From: Geosporobacter subterraneus DSM 17957
GTDB lineage: Bacteria > Bacillota > Clostridia > Peptostreptococcales > Thermotaleaceae
Reading direction: 5' to 3'
NCBI RefSeq assembly: GCF_900142145.1
Contig: NZ_FQZV01000013.1
Location: 1-64,000, forward strand
Length of the DNA stretch: 64,000 nt
In this document: positions 26,455-36,359 of the stretch, piece after piece
Position numbering within the stretch: position 1 is the first letter of the stretch
Layout: every line of letters begins with the position of its first letter
Notes under the pieces: generated by a model
The model's database searches: none
What the model saw: only the letters and a program-made list of their open reading frames with translations
Told to the model about the DNA's origin: nothing
Position numbers and translations under genes: made by a program

Positions 26455-27387
26455 CTATTCACCTACCTCTATATTCTTCAGTATTTTTTCAGCACCGTTA
26501 ACCATACTTTCTTTTGCTGCCCTGCTGCCTAATTCCCAGTATTCATGCTCCGGGCTGTCTAAGCTTAACCGGATTACCTCGTTGCCTGCTGGGGATGCTA
26601 CCACCGTTTCCATATGGAGCATACCTTCTATAGATTGGGCATAAGCTCCAATGGGTACATGACATCCCCCCTTCAGTGCAGCCATAAAGCTTCTCTCGGC
26701 CTTTACAGCGGTTTCCACCCGCGGATTATTTAGTACCTGAACGACTTCTGCAATAAAGACGTCATTCTGGCGTATTTGTATACCAAGGGCACCCTGGCCT
26801 ACCGCCGGAGTACATATTTCCGTGGAAATATACTCTGTAATCTGGTTCTCCCAGCCCATTCTGAGCACTCCTGCTGCAGCTAAAATAACTCCATCTAACT
26901 GAAGACCCTCTATTTTTCCAATTCTAGTGGCGATATTTCCGCGAATAGGCTCAATCTTCAAGTCGGGGCGATAAGCCAGCAATTGTGCCGCTCTTCGCAA
27001 ACTGCTGGTTCCAATTCTAGCCCCCTTAGGTAAATCCTTTAGCGCTGCTCCATTTTTACTAATCAATACATCCCGCACATCTTCCCGATCAGATATGGCG
27101 CCAATCGTCAATTCCGGTGTCATTTCCGTAGGAACATCCTTCATACTATGTACAGCCATATCAATCTCATTTTGCAGTAAAGCTGTTTCGATTTCCTTTA
27201 CAAAAAGTCCCTTTCCACCAATTTTATCCAGGGTCTTATCTAATATTTTATCCCCAATTGTCTTTATTTTTACTACTTCAAAGGTAATATGAGGAAAATT
27301 TTCTTTTAATCGGTCAATTACCCAATAGGTCTGAGTCAATGCTAATTCACTGGCTCTGGAGCCTACAATCACTTTCTTTCTATCCAT
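26455..27387 (-). CDS. hemC: Porphobilinogen deaminase (hydroxymethylbilane synthase)
   Basis: A 310-residue enzyme that links four porphobilinogens. The dipyrromethane cofactor Cys is in AALKGGCHVPIGAYA near residue 240, and RKVIVGSRASELALTQT and GTSSLRRAAQL are the substrate arginine regions. ATG 27387 is eight bases after AAAAGG. It overlaps the next gene's start region by almost nothing, consistent with one operon. Confidence 0.96.
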   Translation of the reverse strand: MDRKKVIVGSRASELALTQTYWVIDRLKENFPHITFEVVKIKTIGDKILDKTLDKIGGKGLFVKEIETALLQNEIDMAVHSMKDVPTEMTPELTIGAISDREDVRDVLISKNGAALKDLPKGARIGTSSLRRAAQLLAYRPDLKIEPIRGNIATRIGKIEGLQLDGVILAAAGVLRMGWENQITEYISTEICTPAVGQGALGIQIRQNDVFIAEVVQVLNNPRVETAVKAERSFMAALKGGCHVPIGAYAQSIEGMLHMETVVASPAGNEVIRLSLDSPEHEYWELGSRAAKESMVNGAEKILKNIEVGE

Positions 27388-27424
27388 ATATTTCACCTTT
27401 TCCCTATATGATCACGGCTTGCAT

Positions 27425-28063
27425 TTAGCGCATCCTTTTGTAGATCTCCTCAATCTTCTCTCTTAAACTCTTGGATTCTCCCTCTGAATGCTGCTGCAAT
27501 ATATCACTATATACTACAGCTTCGAAAATTTGTCTTCTTTTCTCGATATCCTCTATTTCGTTTAAAACTCTTTCCCTCAATTCTCCTAATAGATCAACAA
27601 ACTCCTCGTATTCTTGTCCATACCTTTTTTCTAATTCTTCACGAATGCGACGGGATAACATGGGACTTTTCCCATTGGTAGATACCATAACTGATAAATC
27701 GCCACGCTGTATAGAAGCAGGAACAATAAAGTCACATAAGTGAGGTGAATCTACGATATTGATAGGAACCCCTCTCTGCCGGGCTTCCTGATAACATAGG
27801 CGGTTTACATCCGAATCATTGGTTGCCACATATACTAAGCAGCTGTTATCCAGATCTCCCCATTGATATGGGCGGGATACCCAAAGAATCTGTTTATCTT
27901 CAGCAAGCTTTGCCAGTATACTGGTCAGTCTCGGACCTACGATCCTGACCTTCGCTTTATATTCCAGTAAGGATATGGCTTTTCTTTCTGCCACTTTTCC
28001 ACCGCCAATAATGGTACAGCATTTATCTTCCAGATCAATCATGATTGGATAGTATTTTTTCAT
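27425..28063 (-). CDS. Precorrin-2 dehydrogenase (SirC/Met8-type NAD domain)
   Basis: A 212-residue protein with NAD-binding motif CTIIGGGKVAERKAISLLEY and the conserved Asp/Asn block FIVPASIQRGDLSVMVSTNGKSP. It oxidises precorrin-2 to sirohydrochlorin. It lacks a separate chelatase domain; cobalt insertion is served by CbiX at 36359. Whether it also inserts iron, as Met8 does, is unclear. It overlaps the cbiJ end; ATG 28063 has AAGGTGAGTG upstream. Confidence 0.9.
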   Translation of the reverse strand: MKKYYPIMIDLEDKCCTIIGGGKVAERKAISLLEYKAKVRIVGPRLTSILAKLAEDKQILWVSRPYQWGDLDNSCLVYVATNDSDVNRLCYQEARQRGVPINIVDSPHLCDFIVPASIQRGDLSVMVSTNGKSPMLSRRIREELEKRYGQEYEEFVDLLGELRERVLNEIEDIEKRRQIFEAVVYSDILQQHSEGESKSLREKIEEIYKRMR

Positions 28064-28820
28064 AAATTTCACTCACCTTACAAACCAAATCTTCCTTATT
28101 TTCAAATAGGTTATGATAATTAACCCTTGGTCGTCTCACCATAACAACCTCGCATTCGCAGGCACTGGCAGCAGCTAGCTTATCTAGTGTTCCCCCTAAG
28201 TCTCCGCTATCTTTTGTGACAAGGATGCTAATGTTAAACATTTTTATGATTTCCATATTCATGTTTTTAGAAAAAGGGCCCTGCATGGCAACGATATTTC
28301 CTGGTTTTATGCCCAAAGTCTCACATTTTTTCAAAACCTCTGCCGTGGGCAGCACTCTTGGATAAAGTCTTTGAACCGGTATCCTGCTTGTAAAAACCTC
28401 TAGGGATTTGCTGCCCGTTGTCAGCAGGACGTTTCCTTCAACAGCTGCAAGATAATCTGCTGCTGCCTCCATATGTTCTACCGTTATCAGGATATCTTCG
28501 TAGGCGTCGTAAGCGCTTTCATTTCTTTGGTAGCGTAAATAGGGGATTTTTCTATTTTGACAGGCAATCATAGCATTCTGGGATACATCTACTGCATAGG
28601 GATGGGTTGCATCAACCACCAGTTGAATTTGCTTTTCTATAATAATCGTCTCCATGTCCTGGGCGGACATTCTTTTCGTAAGAACATCACATCCCTCATA
28701 GGCCTCAAGGAGACTTCCACCATATTCTGTAGCCGTGGTTACCAGAAGCGGATATTTTTTTTCTGATATCTGTACAACAATTTCTCGGGCATCCTTTGTG
28801 CCGCCGAGGATCATGATCAT
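28035..28820 (-). CDS. cbiJ: Cobalt-precorrin-6A reductase
   Basis: A 261-residue CbiJ/CobK-family reductase with N-terminal MILGGTKDAREIV, the VDATHPYAVDVSQNA block and GPFSKNMNMEIIKMFNISILVTKDSG. It reduces cobalt-precorrin-6A with NAD(P)H. The start ATG overlaps the cbiH stop (ATGA), indicating coupled translation. Confidence 0.92.
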   Translation of the reverse strand: MIMILGGTKDAREIVVQISEKKYPLLVTTATEYGGSLLEAYEGCDVLTKRMSAQDMETIIIEKQIQLVVDATHPYAVDVSQNAMIACQNRKIPYLRYQRNESAYDAYEDILITVEHMEAAADYLAAVEGNVLLTTGSKSLEVFTSRIPVQRLYPRVLPTAEVLKKCETLGIKPGNIVAMQGPFSKNMNMEIIKMFNISILVTKDSGDLGGTLDKLAAASACECEVVMVRRPRVNYHNLFENKEDLVCKVSEIYEKILSNHD

Positions 28821-29557
28821 AGCTTATAGCCCCTTGGTGTAATCATTTTTCCATCCTTAACATAGGTATTGCTGTTTCCGATAATCACAACGGTCAGCAT
28901 ATCGATTTCATGCTGAAGCATATGTTCTAAATCAGTAATTACAATTTCTTCGTCGGCACGTTTTGCATTTTTTACAATTCCTACAGGTGTAGTCTTCGCC
29001 TTATATTTCAGGAATATCTCCCGGGCTTCTTCGATTTGATGTACCCGCCCCATACTCTTAGGATTATACAGTGCTGCAATAAAATCTCCGATAGCAGCAC
29101 ATTCCAGCCGCTTTCGGATCAGTTCCCAGTCCGTTAATAAATCACTAAGGGAGATCACCGTAAAGTCATGCATCATCGGTGCCCCGAGGGCAGCTGAAGC
29201 GGCACTGGCCGCTGTGATTCCGGGCACAACTTCGATTTCTACGTCGCTTTCTCTTTCATATTTTACCTCAAGCATGATGCCTGCCATTCCGTAGACTCCG
29301 GCATCACCACTGCTGATAATGGCAACCTGATGGCCTTCCATGGCTTTATCCAGAGTTAAATTACATCGTTCCACTTCCTTTTTCATGCCGGAGTCAATGA
29401 CTTCTTTTCCCTCAATCAAGTCACGAATCAAATTGATATAGGTTTTATATCCAATAATCACATCCGCACTTTGTATGGCTTCTATAGCACGAACACTCAT
29501 ATGCTCACGATTACCCGGTCCAATGCCCACCACATATATTTTACCATTTGTATTCAT
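28817..29557 (-). CDS. cbiH: Cobalt-precorrin-3B C17-methyltransferase
   Basis: A 246-residue SAM-dependent tetrapyrrole methylase: IYVVGIGPGNREHMSVRA, ISSGDAGVYGMAG and VVPGITAASAASAALGAPMMHDF. It performs the ring-contraction methylation. The start is ATG 29557 behind AGGGGG; a longer reading from 29635 would run back into hemA and lacks a ribosome site. Confidence 0.94.
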   Translation of the reverse strand: MNTNGKIYVVGIGPGNREHMSVRAIEAIQSADVIIGYKTYINLIRDLIEGKEVIDSGMKKEVERCNLTLDKAMEGHQVAIISSGDAGVYGMAGIMLEVKYERESDVEIEVVPGITAASAASAALGAPMMHDFTVISLSDLLTDWELIRKRLECAAIGDFIAALYNPKSMGRVHQIEEAREIFLKYKAKTTPVGIVKNAKRADEEIVITDLEHMLQHEIDMLTVVIIGNSNTYVKDGKMITPRGYKL

Positions 29558-29567
29558 TTTCTTCCCC

Positions 29568-30848
29568 CTATCTTCTTTTACAGCTGTAATCGTTGATACC
29601 AAATAGCTCGCTGGCAACCCTGGCGTAAAGTTCACCCTTTTGGTCCTCTCCAGCCCGCTTTAAGTTGAGTATTGGTTTTTTAATGATCTTTTTCACCAGG
29701 CTTCTCATTACAATTTCAATTAATTCCTTATCCTTATCACTGGCCTTCTCCAGTCTCTTGGTCAAACTCTCCAGTTCCTCGGTCAAAACAGACTCTCCAA
29801 AGGTTTTAAGTCCCTCAATAGCCGGGAAAACCGGTAAGCAGTGATACCAATTTTCAAATTTGATGCATTCCTCAATGATGATTTCTACTGCAACCTTTGC
29901 TGCCTCCATCCTGGATTCCATATTTTCCAATGAAACCTTCTTTAGTGCATCCAATTCATATAAGGACACACCTTTGAGAGAGTTGATCTCCGGATCAACA
30001 TCCCTTGGTACTGCTATATCCACAATACAAACTCTATTATCTTTAGCATAATATTTTTCAAACTCTTCCCTTTTTAGGACGTAATGAGGGGCACTGGTTG
30101 AAGTAATAATGATATCAATCTGTGGTATCATTTTGTATCGGTCATGAAAATCGATCACACCCACCTCAGGATAACGCTTAGATAAATCTATGGCATGACC
30201 CTTTGTTCGGTTGGTTACGTAAATCTCTTCTACACCCTTGGCCATAAGGTTTTCTATAGCAATCCTGCTCATCTTTCCTACGCCGATCACCAGTACTTTC
30301 TTATGACTCAAATCCTCAAAGATTTGTTCGATAAACTTAACTGCAATAGAACTTATAGAAAGGGAATGTTCCGAGATAGCCGTTTCCCGTTTGATTCTTT
30401 TTGCTGTTGTAACCGCTTCTCTGTAGAGCTTATTTAAAATCGCCCCTGTGCTGCCCCGTTCATGAGCAAAGCCGTGGGCATCCCGTACTTGACCCAGAAT
30501 CTGGTCCTCCCCCAGCACCAAGGATTCTAAACCTGCAGCTAAATAAAATACATGTTTTACTGCCTCATCAGATACATTTACAAAGAAGTATTCCTCCAGG
30601 GTGCCCTCTTCCAGCCCAAAAAAACGATAATAAAAACTTTTCAAAGCTTGAACGCCTTTTTTTATATCTGTAACGACAGCAGTAATCTCACTCCGATTAC
30701 AGGTAGATAATATGACGATTTCCCTAGCATAATGATTATTGTCCAATTGCCCATAGGCACGCTCTAAATCGCTTTTTAAAAAAGCAACCTTTTCTCGAAT
30801 TTGTAGGGGTGTATTTTTATAATTAATCCCTACAACAACGATTTCCAT
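29568..30848 (-). CDS. hemA: Glutamyl-tRNA reductase
   Basis: A 426-residue enzyme reducing glutamyl-tRNA to glutamate-1-semialdehyde. The catalytic Cys is in ILSTCNRSEI near residue 50, the NADPH motif is VIGVGKMSRIAIENL, and the C-terminal dimerisation helix is present. The gene is inserted between cbiG and cbiH and overlaps the 3' end of cbiG by 26 bp, so the first committed step of tetrapyrrole synthesis is locked to corrin genes. ATG 30848 is chosen because GAGGGTG lies nine bases upstream. Confidence 0.95.
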   Translation of the reverse strand: MEIVVVGINYKNTPLQIREKVAFLKSDLERAYGQLDNNHYAREIVILSTCNRSEITAVVTDIKKGVQALKSFYYRFFGLEEGTLEEYFFVNVSDEAVKHVFYLAAGLESLVLGEDQILGQVRDAHGFAHERGSTGAILNKLYREAVTTAKRIKRETAISEHSLSISSIAVKFIEQIFEDLSHKKVLVIGVGKMSRIAIENLMAKGVEEIYVTNRTKGHAIDLSKRYPEVGVIDFHDRYKMIPQIDIIITSTSAPHYVLKREEFEKYYAKDNRVCIVDIAVPRDVDPEINSLKGVSLYELDALKKVSLENMESRMEAAKVAVEIIIEECIKFENWYHCLPVFPAIEGLKTFGESVLTEELESLTKRLEKASDKDKELIEIVMRSLVKKIIKKPILNLKRAGEDQKGELYARVASELFGINDYSCKRR

Positions 30849-31893
30849 ATACCTCTTCACCCTCTTTAACTACTGCTATAGTAATGCCTTTACAGGCTTT
30901 TTTCCCGATGACGACAGATCCTTTTTTGCTGCTGATCAATGCAGCCGGCTCACAAACGGCACCAACGCCAATGGTCTCTTTTACAAAGGAAGAAGCAGCA
31001 AATTGATCTTCTATCTTCGATATTTCTTCACGGCTCACGATACATAAGGGAACACCCAAAGCTTCTGCCGCTTCTATCATCCCGGACTCCTCTTTTTTTA
31101 CATCCACCGTTGCCAGCTGCTTAATACTATTTATAGAAAGACCGGCTTGTTGAAATACCTCGGTAATAACTCCAAGAATTTCATCTTTCTCTTTTCCTTT
31201 TCTACAGCCTAAGCCTACAATCAGATTCTTTGGCCTTAGTACCACCTTATCACAAGGTATCAGATGCTGAACCTCATTTTCTGTGATATAAATCAATCCC
31301 TTTATATTTACACCATGCATATCCTCTGCCTTCAGCAGGCTTACATTAGATGGCAGCGGCATTGTGATAGGAATACTTGATAAAATACCTACTTCTTCCC
31401 CGTTGACTATATGGGCTGTAATTTTTGTAGCTTCTTTAAAATCTTCTATTGTACAGTGATGCAGCATGGCCAAAGTATCAACGGCAATACGGTCATTTAC
31501 ATCGGAGGCAGTGGTAATCACCGGGGTTGCACCAAGAAAATCCGCAATTTCCCTGCTAAGGTTATTGGCTCCGCCAAGGTGACCCGATAGAAGGCTGATC
31601 GCAAAAGTTCCTTTTTCATCCATGACAACCACTGCAGGATCTGTTTTTTTATCTCTTAGATAGGGTGCAATAGATCGCACCACAATTCCCGCAGCCATAA
31701 TAAAAATAAGAGACGTATATTTGGAGAAAATCTCTCCTATGAATACGGTAAAATTACCCTCAATGGGCTTTTCTCTATTTCCATCCCTTAAAAATTTAGC
31801 GTGAACAAATAAATCCGATTGGGGAAAACCCTCTGCCAGCTTTCTTCCCAGCGCTGCCCCTCCTGCGGTCAGGGTAACAATGGCTGTTTTCAT
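30823..31893 (-). CDS. cbiG: Cobalt-precorrin-5A hydrolase
   Basis: A 356-residue CbiG with both parts: the N-terminal domain (IFIMAAGIVVRSIAPYLRDKKTDPAVVV, SLLSGHLGGANNLSREIA) and the C-terminal CobE-like domain (NLIVGLGCRKGKEKDEI, CEPAALI). It opens the delta-lactone and releases acetaldehyde in the anaerobic pathway. ATGA overlap with cbiF. Confidence 0.94.
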   Translation of the reverse strand: MKTAIVTLTAGGAALGRKLAEGFPQSDLFVHAKFLRDGNREKPIEGNFTVFIGEIFSKYTSLIFIMAAGIVVRSIAPYLRDKKTDPAVVVMDEKGTFAISLLSGHLGGANNLSREIADFLGATPVITTASDVNDRIAVDTLAMLHHCTIEDFKEATKITAHIVNGEEVGILSSIPITMPLPSNVSLLKAEDMHGVNIKGLIYITENEVQHLIPCDKVVLRPKNLIVGLGCRKGKEKDEILGVITEVFQQAGLSINSIKQLATVDVKKEESGMIEAAEALGVPLCIVSREEISKIEDQFAASSFVKETIGVGAVCEPAALISSKKGSVVIGKKACKGITIAVVKEGEEVYGNRCCRD

Positions 31894-32642
31894 TCTTTCG
31901 CACTCCTAAATTCATGACTAAAATGCTTATCATAAAGCTTCGATTTTTCATAATTATTTCCTAAAAAATCACCAACTAGAATCTGAGCAGTCTTTCCAAT
32001 ATCTGCTTTCTTTACTTTTTCAGCAATATCTTCCAAGGTTCCCAGGACAATCTTCTCATCCTCCCAGGTTGCCTTTTGAATCACGGCAATCGGTGTTGTC
32101 ATTGGATAATGAGCAGCCAGGCGGCGAACCACTTCTTCAATCATATGTACCGACAGAAATATGCACATAGACGCTTTGTGCTGTGCAAGACTCTCTAGGC
32201 TCTCCTTCTCCGGCACTTCTGTTCGTCCTTCCATTCTCGTAAGAATAACCGTCTGGGTAACGCCCGGCAGCGTAAATTCTTTCTTAATCGCTGCTGCTGC
32301 ACCTACAAAAGAGCTCACCCCTGGAATTACTTCATAGGCTATCCCCTTCTCATCTAAAATATCCATTTGTTCACGAATTGCACCATAGATACTTGGATCT
32401 CCTGTATGTACCCTAGCCACAAGCTTACCTGCAGCTTCTCCGGCAGACAGCACTTCTATCACTTCTTCCAATGTCATGGATGCACTATTGTAAACCTCCG
32501 CGGTTTCTTTTCTGCAGTCAATAATTCCTTTATTTACCAAAGACCCTGCATAAACGATAACATCTGCCTGTTTTACTATATTTTGTCCCTTAACGGTTAT
32601 TAGCTCCGGATCTCCTGGTCCTGCCCCAATAAAATATATCAT
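31890..32642 (-). CDS. cbiF: Cobalt-precorrin-4 C11-methyltransferase
   Basis: A 250-residue tetrapyrrole methylase with MIYFIGAGPGDPELITVKG, VARVHTGDPSIYGAIREQ and VIPGVSSFVGAAAAI. Overlaps both neighbours by four bases (ATGA), typical of this part of the cluster. Confidence 0.94.
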   Translation of the reverse strand: MIYFIGAGPGDPELITVKGQNIVKQADVIVYAGSLVNKGIIDCRKETAEVYNSASMTLEEVIEVLSAGEAAGKLVARVHTGDPSIYGAIREQMDILDEKGIAYEVIPGVSSFVGAAAAIKKEFTLPGVTQTVILTRMEGRTEVPEKESLESLAQHKASMCIFLSVHMIEEVVRRLAAHYPMTTPIAVIQKATWEDEKIVLGTLEDIAEKVKKADIGKTAQILVGDFLGNNYEKSKLYDKHFSHEFRSAKE

Positions 32643-33349
32643 TCCTTTGTCCCCCTCTTCTTCGCTATGATCATGGATAAATAATCTATTTTTTGACCTG
32701 TCATTTTCTTCAAATCCCAGGTTATACTTTCATCTGCATGGCCACATTTTGAAATCATCACTGTGTTTTGAAGCAATTGGTGCTTATCCAATTTCTCTAC
32801 GGTATCTTCAAAGCCTCTGGAAGGTTTCATTAAAATAACATTGTCCCCATAGGTTAAGAGTTCATCCATATGATCACATTTGTATGCAGCGGGAATAATG
32901 GCAATGGTTTCTTCCCCTTCTGATAAAGGTATTCCCAACCGGCTGGCAGCAGCGCAAAAGGAAGGTATTCCCGGTACAGTTTCCACTTCTATTCCCTGGG
33001 CTTTTATCCGCCGCATTACATATATATAGGTACTGTAAATCATTGGATCTCCCAGAGTAATAAAGGCAACATCTTTTCCTTGCTTTAAAAATAACATGAT
33101 CTCTTCCATGTTTTGATTCCAAGTGCTGTCTAAAGCATCTGCATCATAGGTCATAGGGAAAACCTGAAACTTCACCTTATCCTGCTGCTCCACATGCTCT
33201 TTAATAATCTTGTATGCCACACTTCCTTTGCCACTGATCGTTTCCGGTGCGATGATAATATCCGCTTTATTTAGAACCTTTACTGCCTTTACAGTGACTA
33301 ATTCAGGGTCACCTGGCCCTACACCTAAACCATAGAATTTTCCATTCAT
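32639..33349 (-). CDS. cbiL: Cobalt-precorrin-2 C20-methyltransferase
   Basis: A 236-residue methylase: FYGLGVGPGDPELVTVKAV, ITLGDPMIYSTYIYVMRRI and VPGIPSFCAAASRLG. It adds the C20 methyl group after cobalt insertion. Coupled by ATGA overlap to cbiT upstream and cbiF downstream. Confidence 0.94.
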   Translation of the reverse strand: MNGKFYGLGVGPGDPELVTVKAVKVLNKADIIIAPETISGKGSVAYKIIKEHVEQQDKVKFQVFPMTYDADALDSTWNQNMEEIMLFLKQGKDVAFITLGDPMIYSTYIYVMRRIKAQGIEVETVPGIPSFCAAASRLGIPLSEGEETIAIIPAAYKCDHMDELLTYGDNVILMKPSRGFEDTVEKLDKHQLLQNTVMISKCGHADESITWDLKKMTGQKIDYLSMIIAKKRGTKE

Positions 33350-33966
33350 CTTTCTTCCTCCTGTTCCGACGACTGCCCCTTGGTGCCAGATATAACATAG
33401 ATTGGGTTTAAGGCCTCCATCAACGTATATTTACCCAACTGCTTTCCTCTTGCAGTTTGTAGGGAAATTACTTCAATATCCTGATAACCGCATTCCTTCA
33501 TATATTGTGTAGCTTCATAGAGTGTTTCTATGGTCACCGCATTCACCACCACAATCCCCATATCCGGCAGCTTCTGATAGCATAACGCTAATATTTCCTC
33601 TAATTCTCCACCGCTGCCCCCCACAATAGCACGATCAAAGAAATCGATTGTATGGAGTAATGCTGCACCATTGCCATGCAGAATATCCAATTCCACCTGA
33701 AAACGCTGCTGATTCTGCCGGATGAGCTGAATCCCTTCCTCATTTCTCTCGATAGCAACCACTTTCCCGAGTCTGCATATGTGAGCAGCTTCAATGGCAA
33801 TAGAGCCGGTTCCCGCACCTATATCTACTACTATGGAATCCTCCTGCAGCCTTAACTTGGAAATGGTTACCGCCCGCACTTCTTCCTTCGTCATAGGCAC
33901 TTTTCCCCGTATAAAATATTGATCCGGAATACCTGGGGTTTTATATTTCCACACGATCTTCTCCAT
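33346..33966 (-). CDS. cbiT: Cobalt-precorrin-6B (C15) methyltransferase/decarboxylase CbiT
   Basis: A 206-residue class I SAM methyltransferase. GIPDQYFIRGKVPMTKEEVRAV is the CbiT N-terminal signature and VVDIGAGTGSIAIEAA is the SAM site. It is separate from CbiE here, whereas aerobic organisms carry the two fused as CobL. It overlaps cbiE by 26 bp. Confidence 0.94.
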   Translation of the reverse strand: MEKIVWKYKTPGIPDQYFIRGKVPMTKEEVRAVTISKLRLQEDSIVVDIGAGTGSIAIEAAHICRLGKVVAIERNEEGIQLIRQNQQRFQVELDILHGNGAALLHTIDFFDRAIVGGSGGELEEILALCYQKLPDMGIVVVNAVTIETLYEATQYMKECGYQDIEVISLQTARGKQLGKYTLMEALNPIYVISGTKGQSSEQEEER

Positions 33967-34579
33967 CTTTTATCACCACCACTGACATATTCAAATCCTG
34001 CAGTTCTAAAACCTGCCTTGGCTTTCCCTCAAAAATCATTTCATTTTCATAGGATAAATTTGATCCTACCACCATGGTTTTATCTGCAAGGCCATGTTCG
34101 ATCAGCATACTGGCAATCCTCTTTGGAGAGTTTATGGGGTCAGTCAATAAGATAACTTTTTCATAGTTTTTTACTGTTTCTATCATATCAAAGCTTCGTC
34201 CATGAAGGCTCCCAACAAAAGCATCCTGCCAAGGCTCACCGATTCGCGCCATTAAATATTGAAAGGAGCTGATTCCTGGTATTACAACCATTTCCGAAGA
34301 CGTAAAATGCTGTTTTAAGCTCTTCAGCATGCTGTAAAAGCCTGTATCTCCAGATAACAAAAATGCAATCTTCTTCTCTTTGCGCTGTTCTTTCGCGTAG
34401 GCGATTATGCTCTCCAAATCAGCACCAATATAAACCTTTTCTTTATTCAAGGATTCAAAATACTGAAGGTTTCTTCTGCCTCCGATCAAAACATCACTAT
34501 CAAGAATTTTCTCAGTAGTAATCGGCAGAACATATTCCAGGCTTCCAGGACCCATTCCTAATACATAGATTTTATGCAT
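33941..34579 (-). CDS. cbiE: Cobalt-precorrin-7 (C5) methyltransferase
   Basis: A 212-residue tetrapyrrole methylase with IYVLGMGPGSLEYVLP, LLSGDTGFYSMLKSL and VIPGISSFQYLMARIGEPW. It overlaps both the cbiD end (8 bp) and the cbiT start. Confidence 0.93.
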   Translation of the reverse strand: MHKIYVLGMGPGSLEYVLPITTEKILDSDVLIGGRRNLQYFESLNKEKVYIGADLESIIAYAKEQRKEKKIAFLLSGDTGFYSMLKSLKQHFTSSEMVVIPGISSFQYLMARIGEPWQDAFVGSLHGRSFDMIETVKNYEKVILLTDPINSPKRIASMLIEHGLADKTMVVGSNLSYENEMIFEGKPRQVLELQDLNMSVVVIKDGEDRVEI

Positions 34580-35699
34580 ACTTGAACGCCTCCAGCATTT
34601 TTTTTCCCTTTTTCCCTACTCCTAAAATTCTTTTATCCATAGAAAACATGATAACGCCAACCTCCAATTGATTGTAGACGTGCTGGGCACTTTTCTCCTC
34701 CGCCTTATCACATAGGATTTCATAAACCGATTCATATCCATTATCCTCAATCAGTGATAGGGCAGCCTCTGTAGTTACACAATCAAACAGCTCTGTAATC
34801 AAGGACTGCGGCGCTCCCAGCAAAGCTAAGTTTCCAGCTAATATTTCAATTCGGGCATCGGCAACCTTACTGTGGGTGTGGAAAATCCCTGCGGCTAATT
34901 TGACAAATTTGCCGATATGGCCGATCATCAAAACCTTTCGAACACCATATTCCACACATTTTTCCAGCATAAAACCTACAAAGTTACTGGTCTTGATGAC
35001 TTTATCCTTTGAAATCCCATAGCACGCATAAGCTAAATCCCTTCCATGATTTCCCGGTACCAGTATCACCTGATCTAATCCATCCTGTACCGCCATTTTC
35101 AGCTCTATGGCAAGAGACTCTTTAAAAGCTTCCTCTGACATGGGTTCTACAATTCCAGTAGTTCCTAAAATAGAGATTCCCCCAATGATGCCTAATCTGG
35201 GATTAAAGGTTTTTTGTGCAACAGCTTCTCCTTCCGGTGCAAAGATGGTCACAACAGCACCTTTACCCTTCGGCAGCACAGAAGAAACTTCTTTTTGGAT
35301 CATTGCTCTGGGAACAGGGTTAATAGCCGGTTCTCCTGGAGGTATCTGGAGCCCCGGCTTGGTGACTGTACCTACGCCTATACCTCCTTTGAGCAATATC
35401 TCCGGCTGGTCGGTTATCTCTACGGAAGCGCCAATGAGCATCCCATGGGTGTTGTCCGGATCATCCCCTCCATCTTTTTTTATTGTACAGAGGGCCCTAT
35501 GCTCCGCAATTTCCCAGGTTTCTATTGTAAGCTCCAGATTCCAACCTTTTGGCGTATCAATTTGAACCCTCTTGATCGGTTGGCCCTCTAAAGCCATAAT
35601 AGCAGCAGCTTTTGCTGCTGCTGCTGCACAGGATCCGGTGGTATATCCGTATCGCATTTTTTTTCCATCTTTTACTATATATTGATCTAACATATGCAT
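34572..35699 (-). CDS. cbiD: Cobalt-precorrin-5B C1-methyltransferase
   Basis: A 375-residue CbiD, an enzyme unique to the anaerobic pathway. The diagnostic N-terminal block is RYGYTTGSCAAAAAKAA, followed by GGDDPDNTHG, and later SNFVGFMLEKCVEYGVRKVLMIGHIGK. Its presence together with CbiG and CbiX marks the cobalt-early route. Confidence 0.96.
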   Translation of the reverse strand: MHMLDQYIVKDGKKMRYGYTTGSCAAAAAKAAAIMALEGQPIKRVQIDTPKGWNLELTIETWEIAEHRALCTIKKDGGDDPDNTHGMLIGASVEITDQPEILLKGGIGVGTVTKPGLQIPPGEPAINPVPRAMIQKEVSSVLPKGKGAVVTIFAPEGEAVAQKTFNPRLGIIGGISILGTTGIVEPMSEEAFKESLAIELKMAVQDGLDQVILVPGNHGRDLAYACYGISKDKVIKTSNFVGFMLEKCVEYGVRKVLMIGHIGKFVKLAAGIFHTHSKVADARIEILAGNLALLGAPQSLITELFDCVTTEAALSLIEDNGYESVYEILCDKAEEKSAQHVYNQLEVGVIMFSMDKRILGVGKKGKKMLEAFKYA

Positions 35700-35741
35700 A
35701 CCTTCTTTTTTGGGGTATTCAATTACTTGTTCTCAATAATT

Positions 35742-36359
35742 CTACAGCATGTAAAGCAATGCATTGATAATAGCAGCTCCAACTGTACTGCCGCCCTTGC
35801 GGCCTCGGGTAATAATATAGGGTACATTCATGCTCTCAAATTCTTCCTTAGACTCTGCAGCTCCTACAAAACCTACGGGAACCCCTACGACTAAAGCCGG
35901 GCGGATTTTCCCTTCTTCGATATAGCGCTTTAGTTCAAATAGGGCAGTGGGCGCATTTCCAATTACAAATATTTCATTTTTTTTATCTTCTATAGCTTTT
36001 TCCATGGATACCATAGCCCGGGTTATGCCTTTTTCCTTTGCCTTTTTTGCCACATCCGCATCTCCAATATAACAATGAACCTCCCCGCCAAGTTCTCCAA
36101 GCTTTGTTTTATTGATCCCGGCCTTAGCCATTTGGGTGTCCGTTACAATGTTAGCGCCTCTGCGCAAAGCCTCTTTGGCACTTTCAATAGCACCGGGAGA
36201 GATTACCGTAATGTCAGCGTATTGAAAGTCGGCAGTTGTATGTATGATTCGCTTAACAATCTTTCCAATCTCCTCAGGAAAGGTTTTATCCCCGAGTTCC
36301 TCTGTAATGATTTCAAAGCTCTTTTCTTCAATGAGATGGGGCACCTTGATATACTCCAT
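35742..36359 (-). CDS. cbiC: Cobalt-precorrin-8 methylmutase
   Basis: A 205-residue methylmutase moving the C11 methyl to C12. The catalytic His is in RIIHTTADFQYAD, and the blocks GANIVTDTQMAKAGI and PALVVGVPVGFVGAAESKE are conserved. Start ATG overlaps the cbiX stop by one base. Confidence 0.95.
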   Translation of the reverse strand: MEYIKVPHLIEEKSFEIITEELGDKTFPEEIGKIVKRIIHTTADFQYADITVISPGAIESAKEALRRGANIVTDTQMAKAGINKTKLGELGGEVHCYIGDADVAKKAKEKGITRAMVSMEKAIEDKKNEIFVIGNAPTALFELKRYIEEGKIRPALVVGVPVGFVGAAESKEEFESMNVPYIITRGRKGGSTVGAAIINALLYML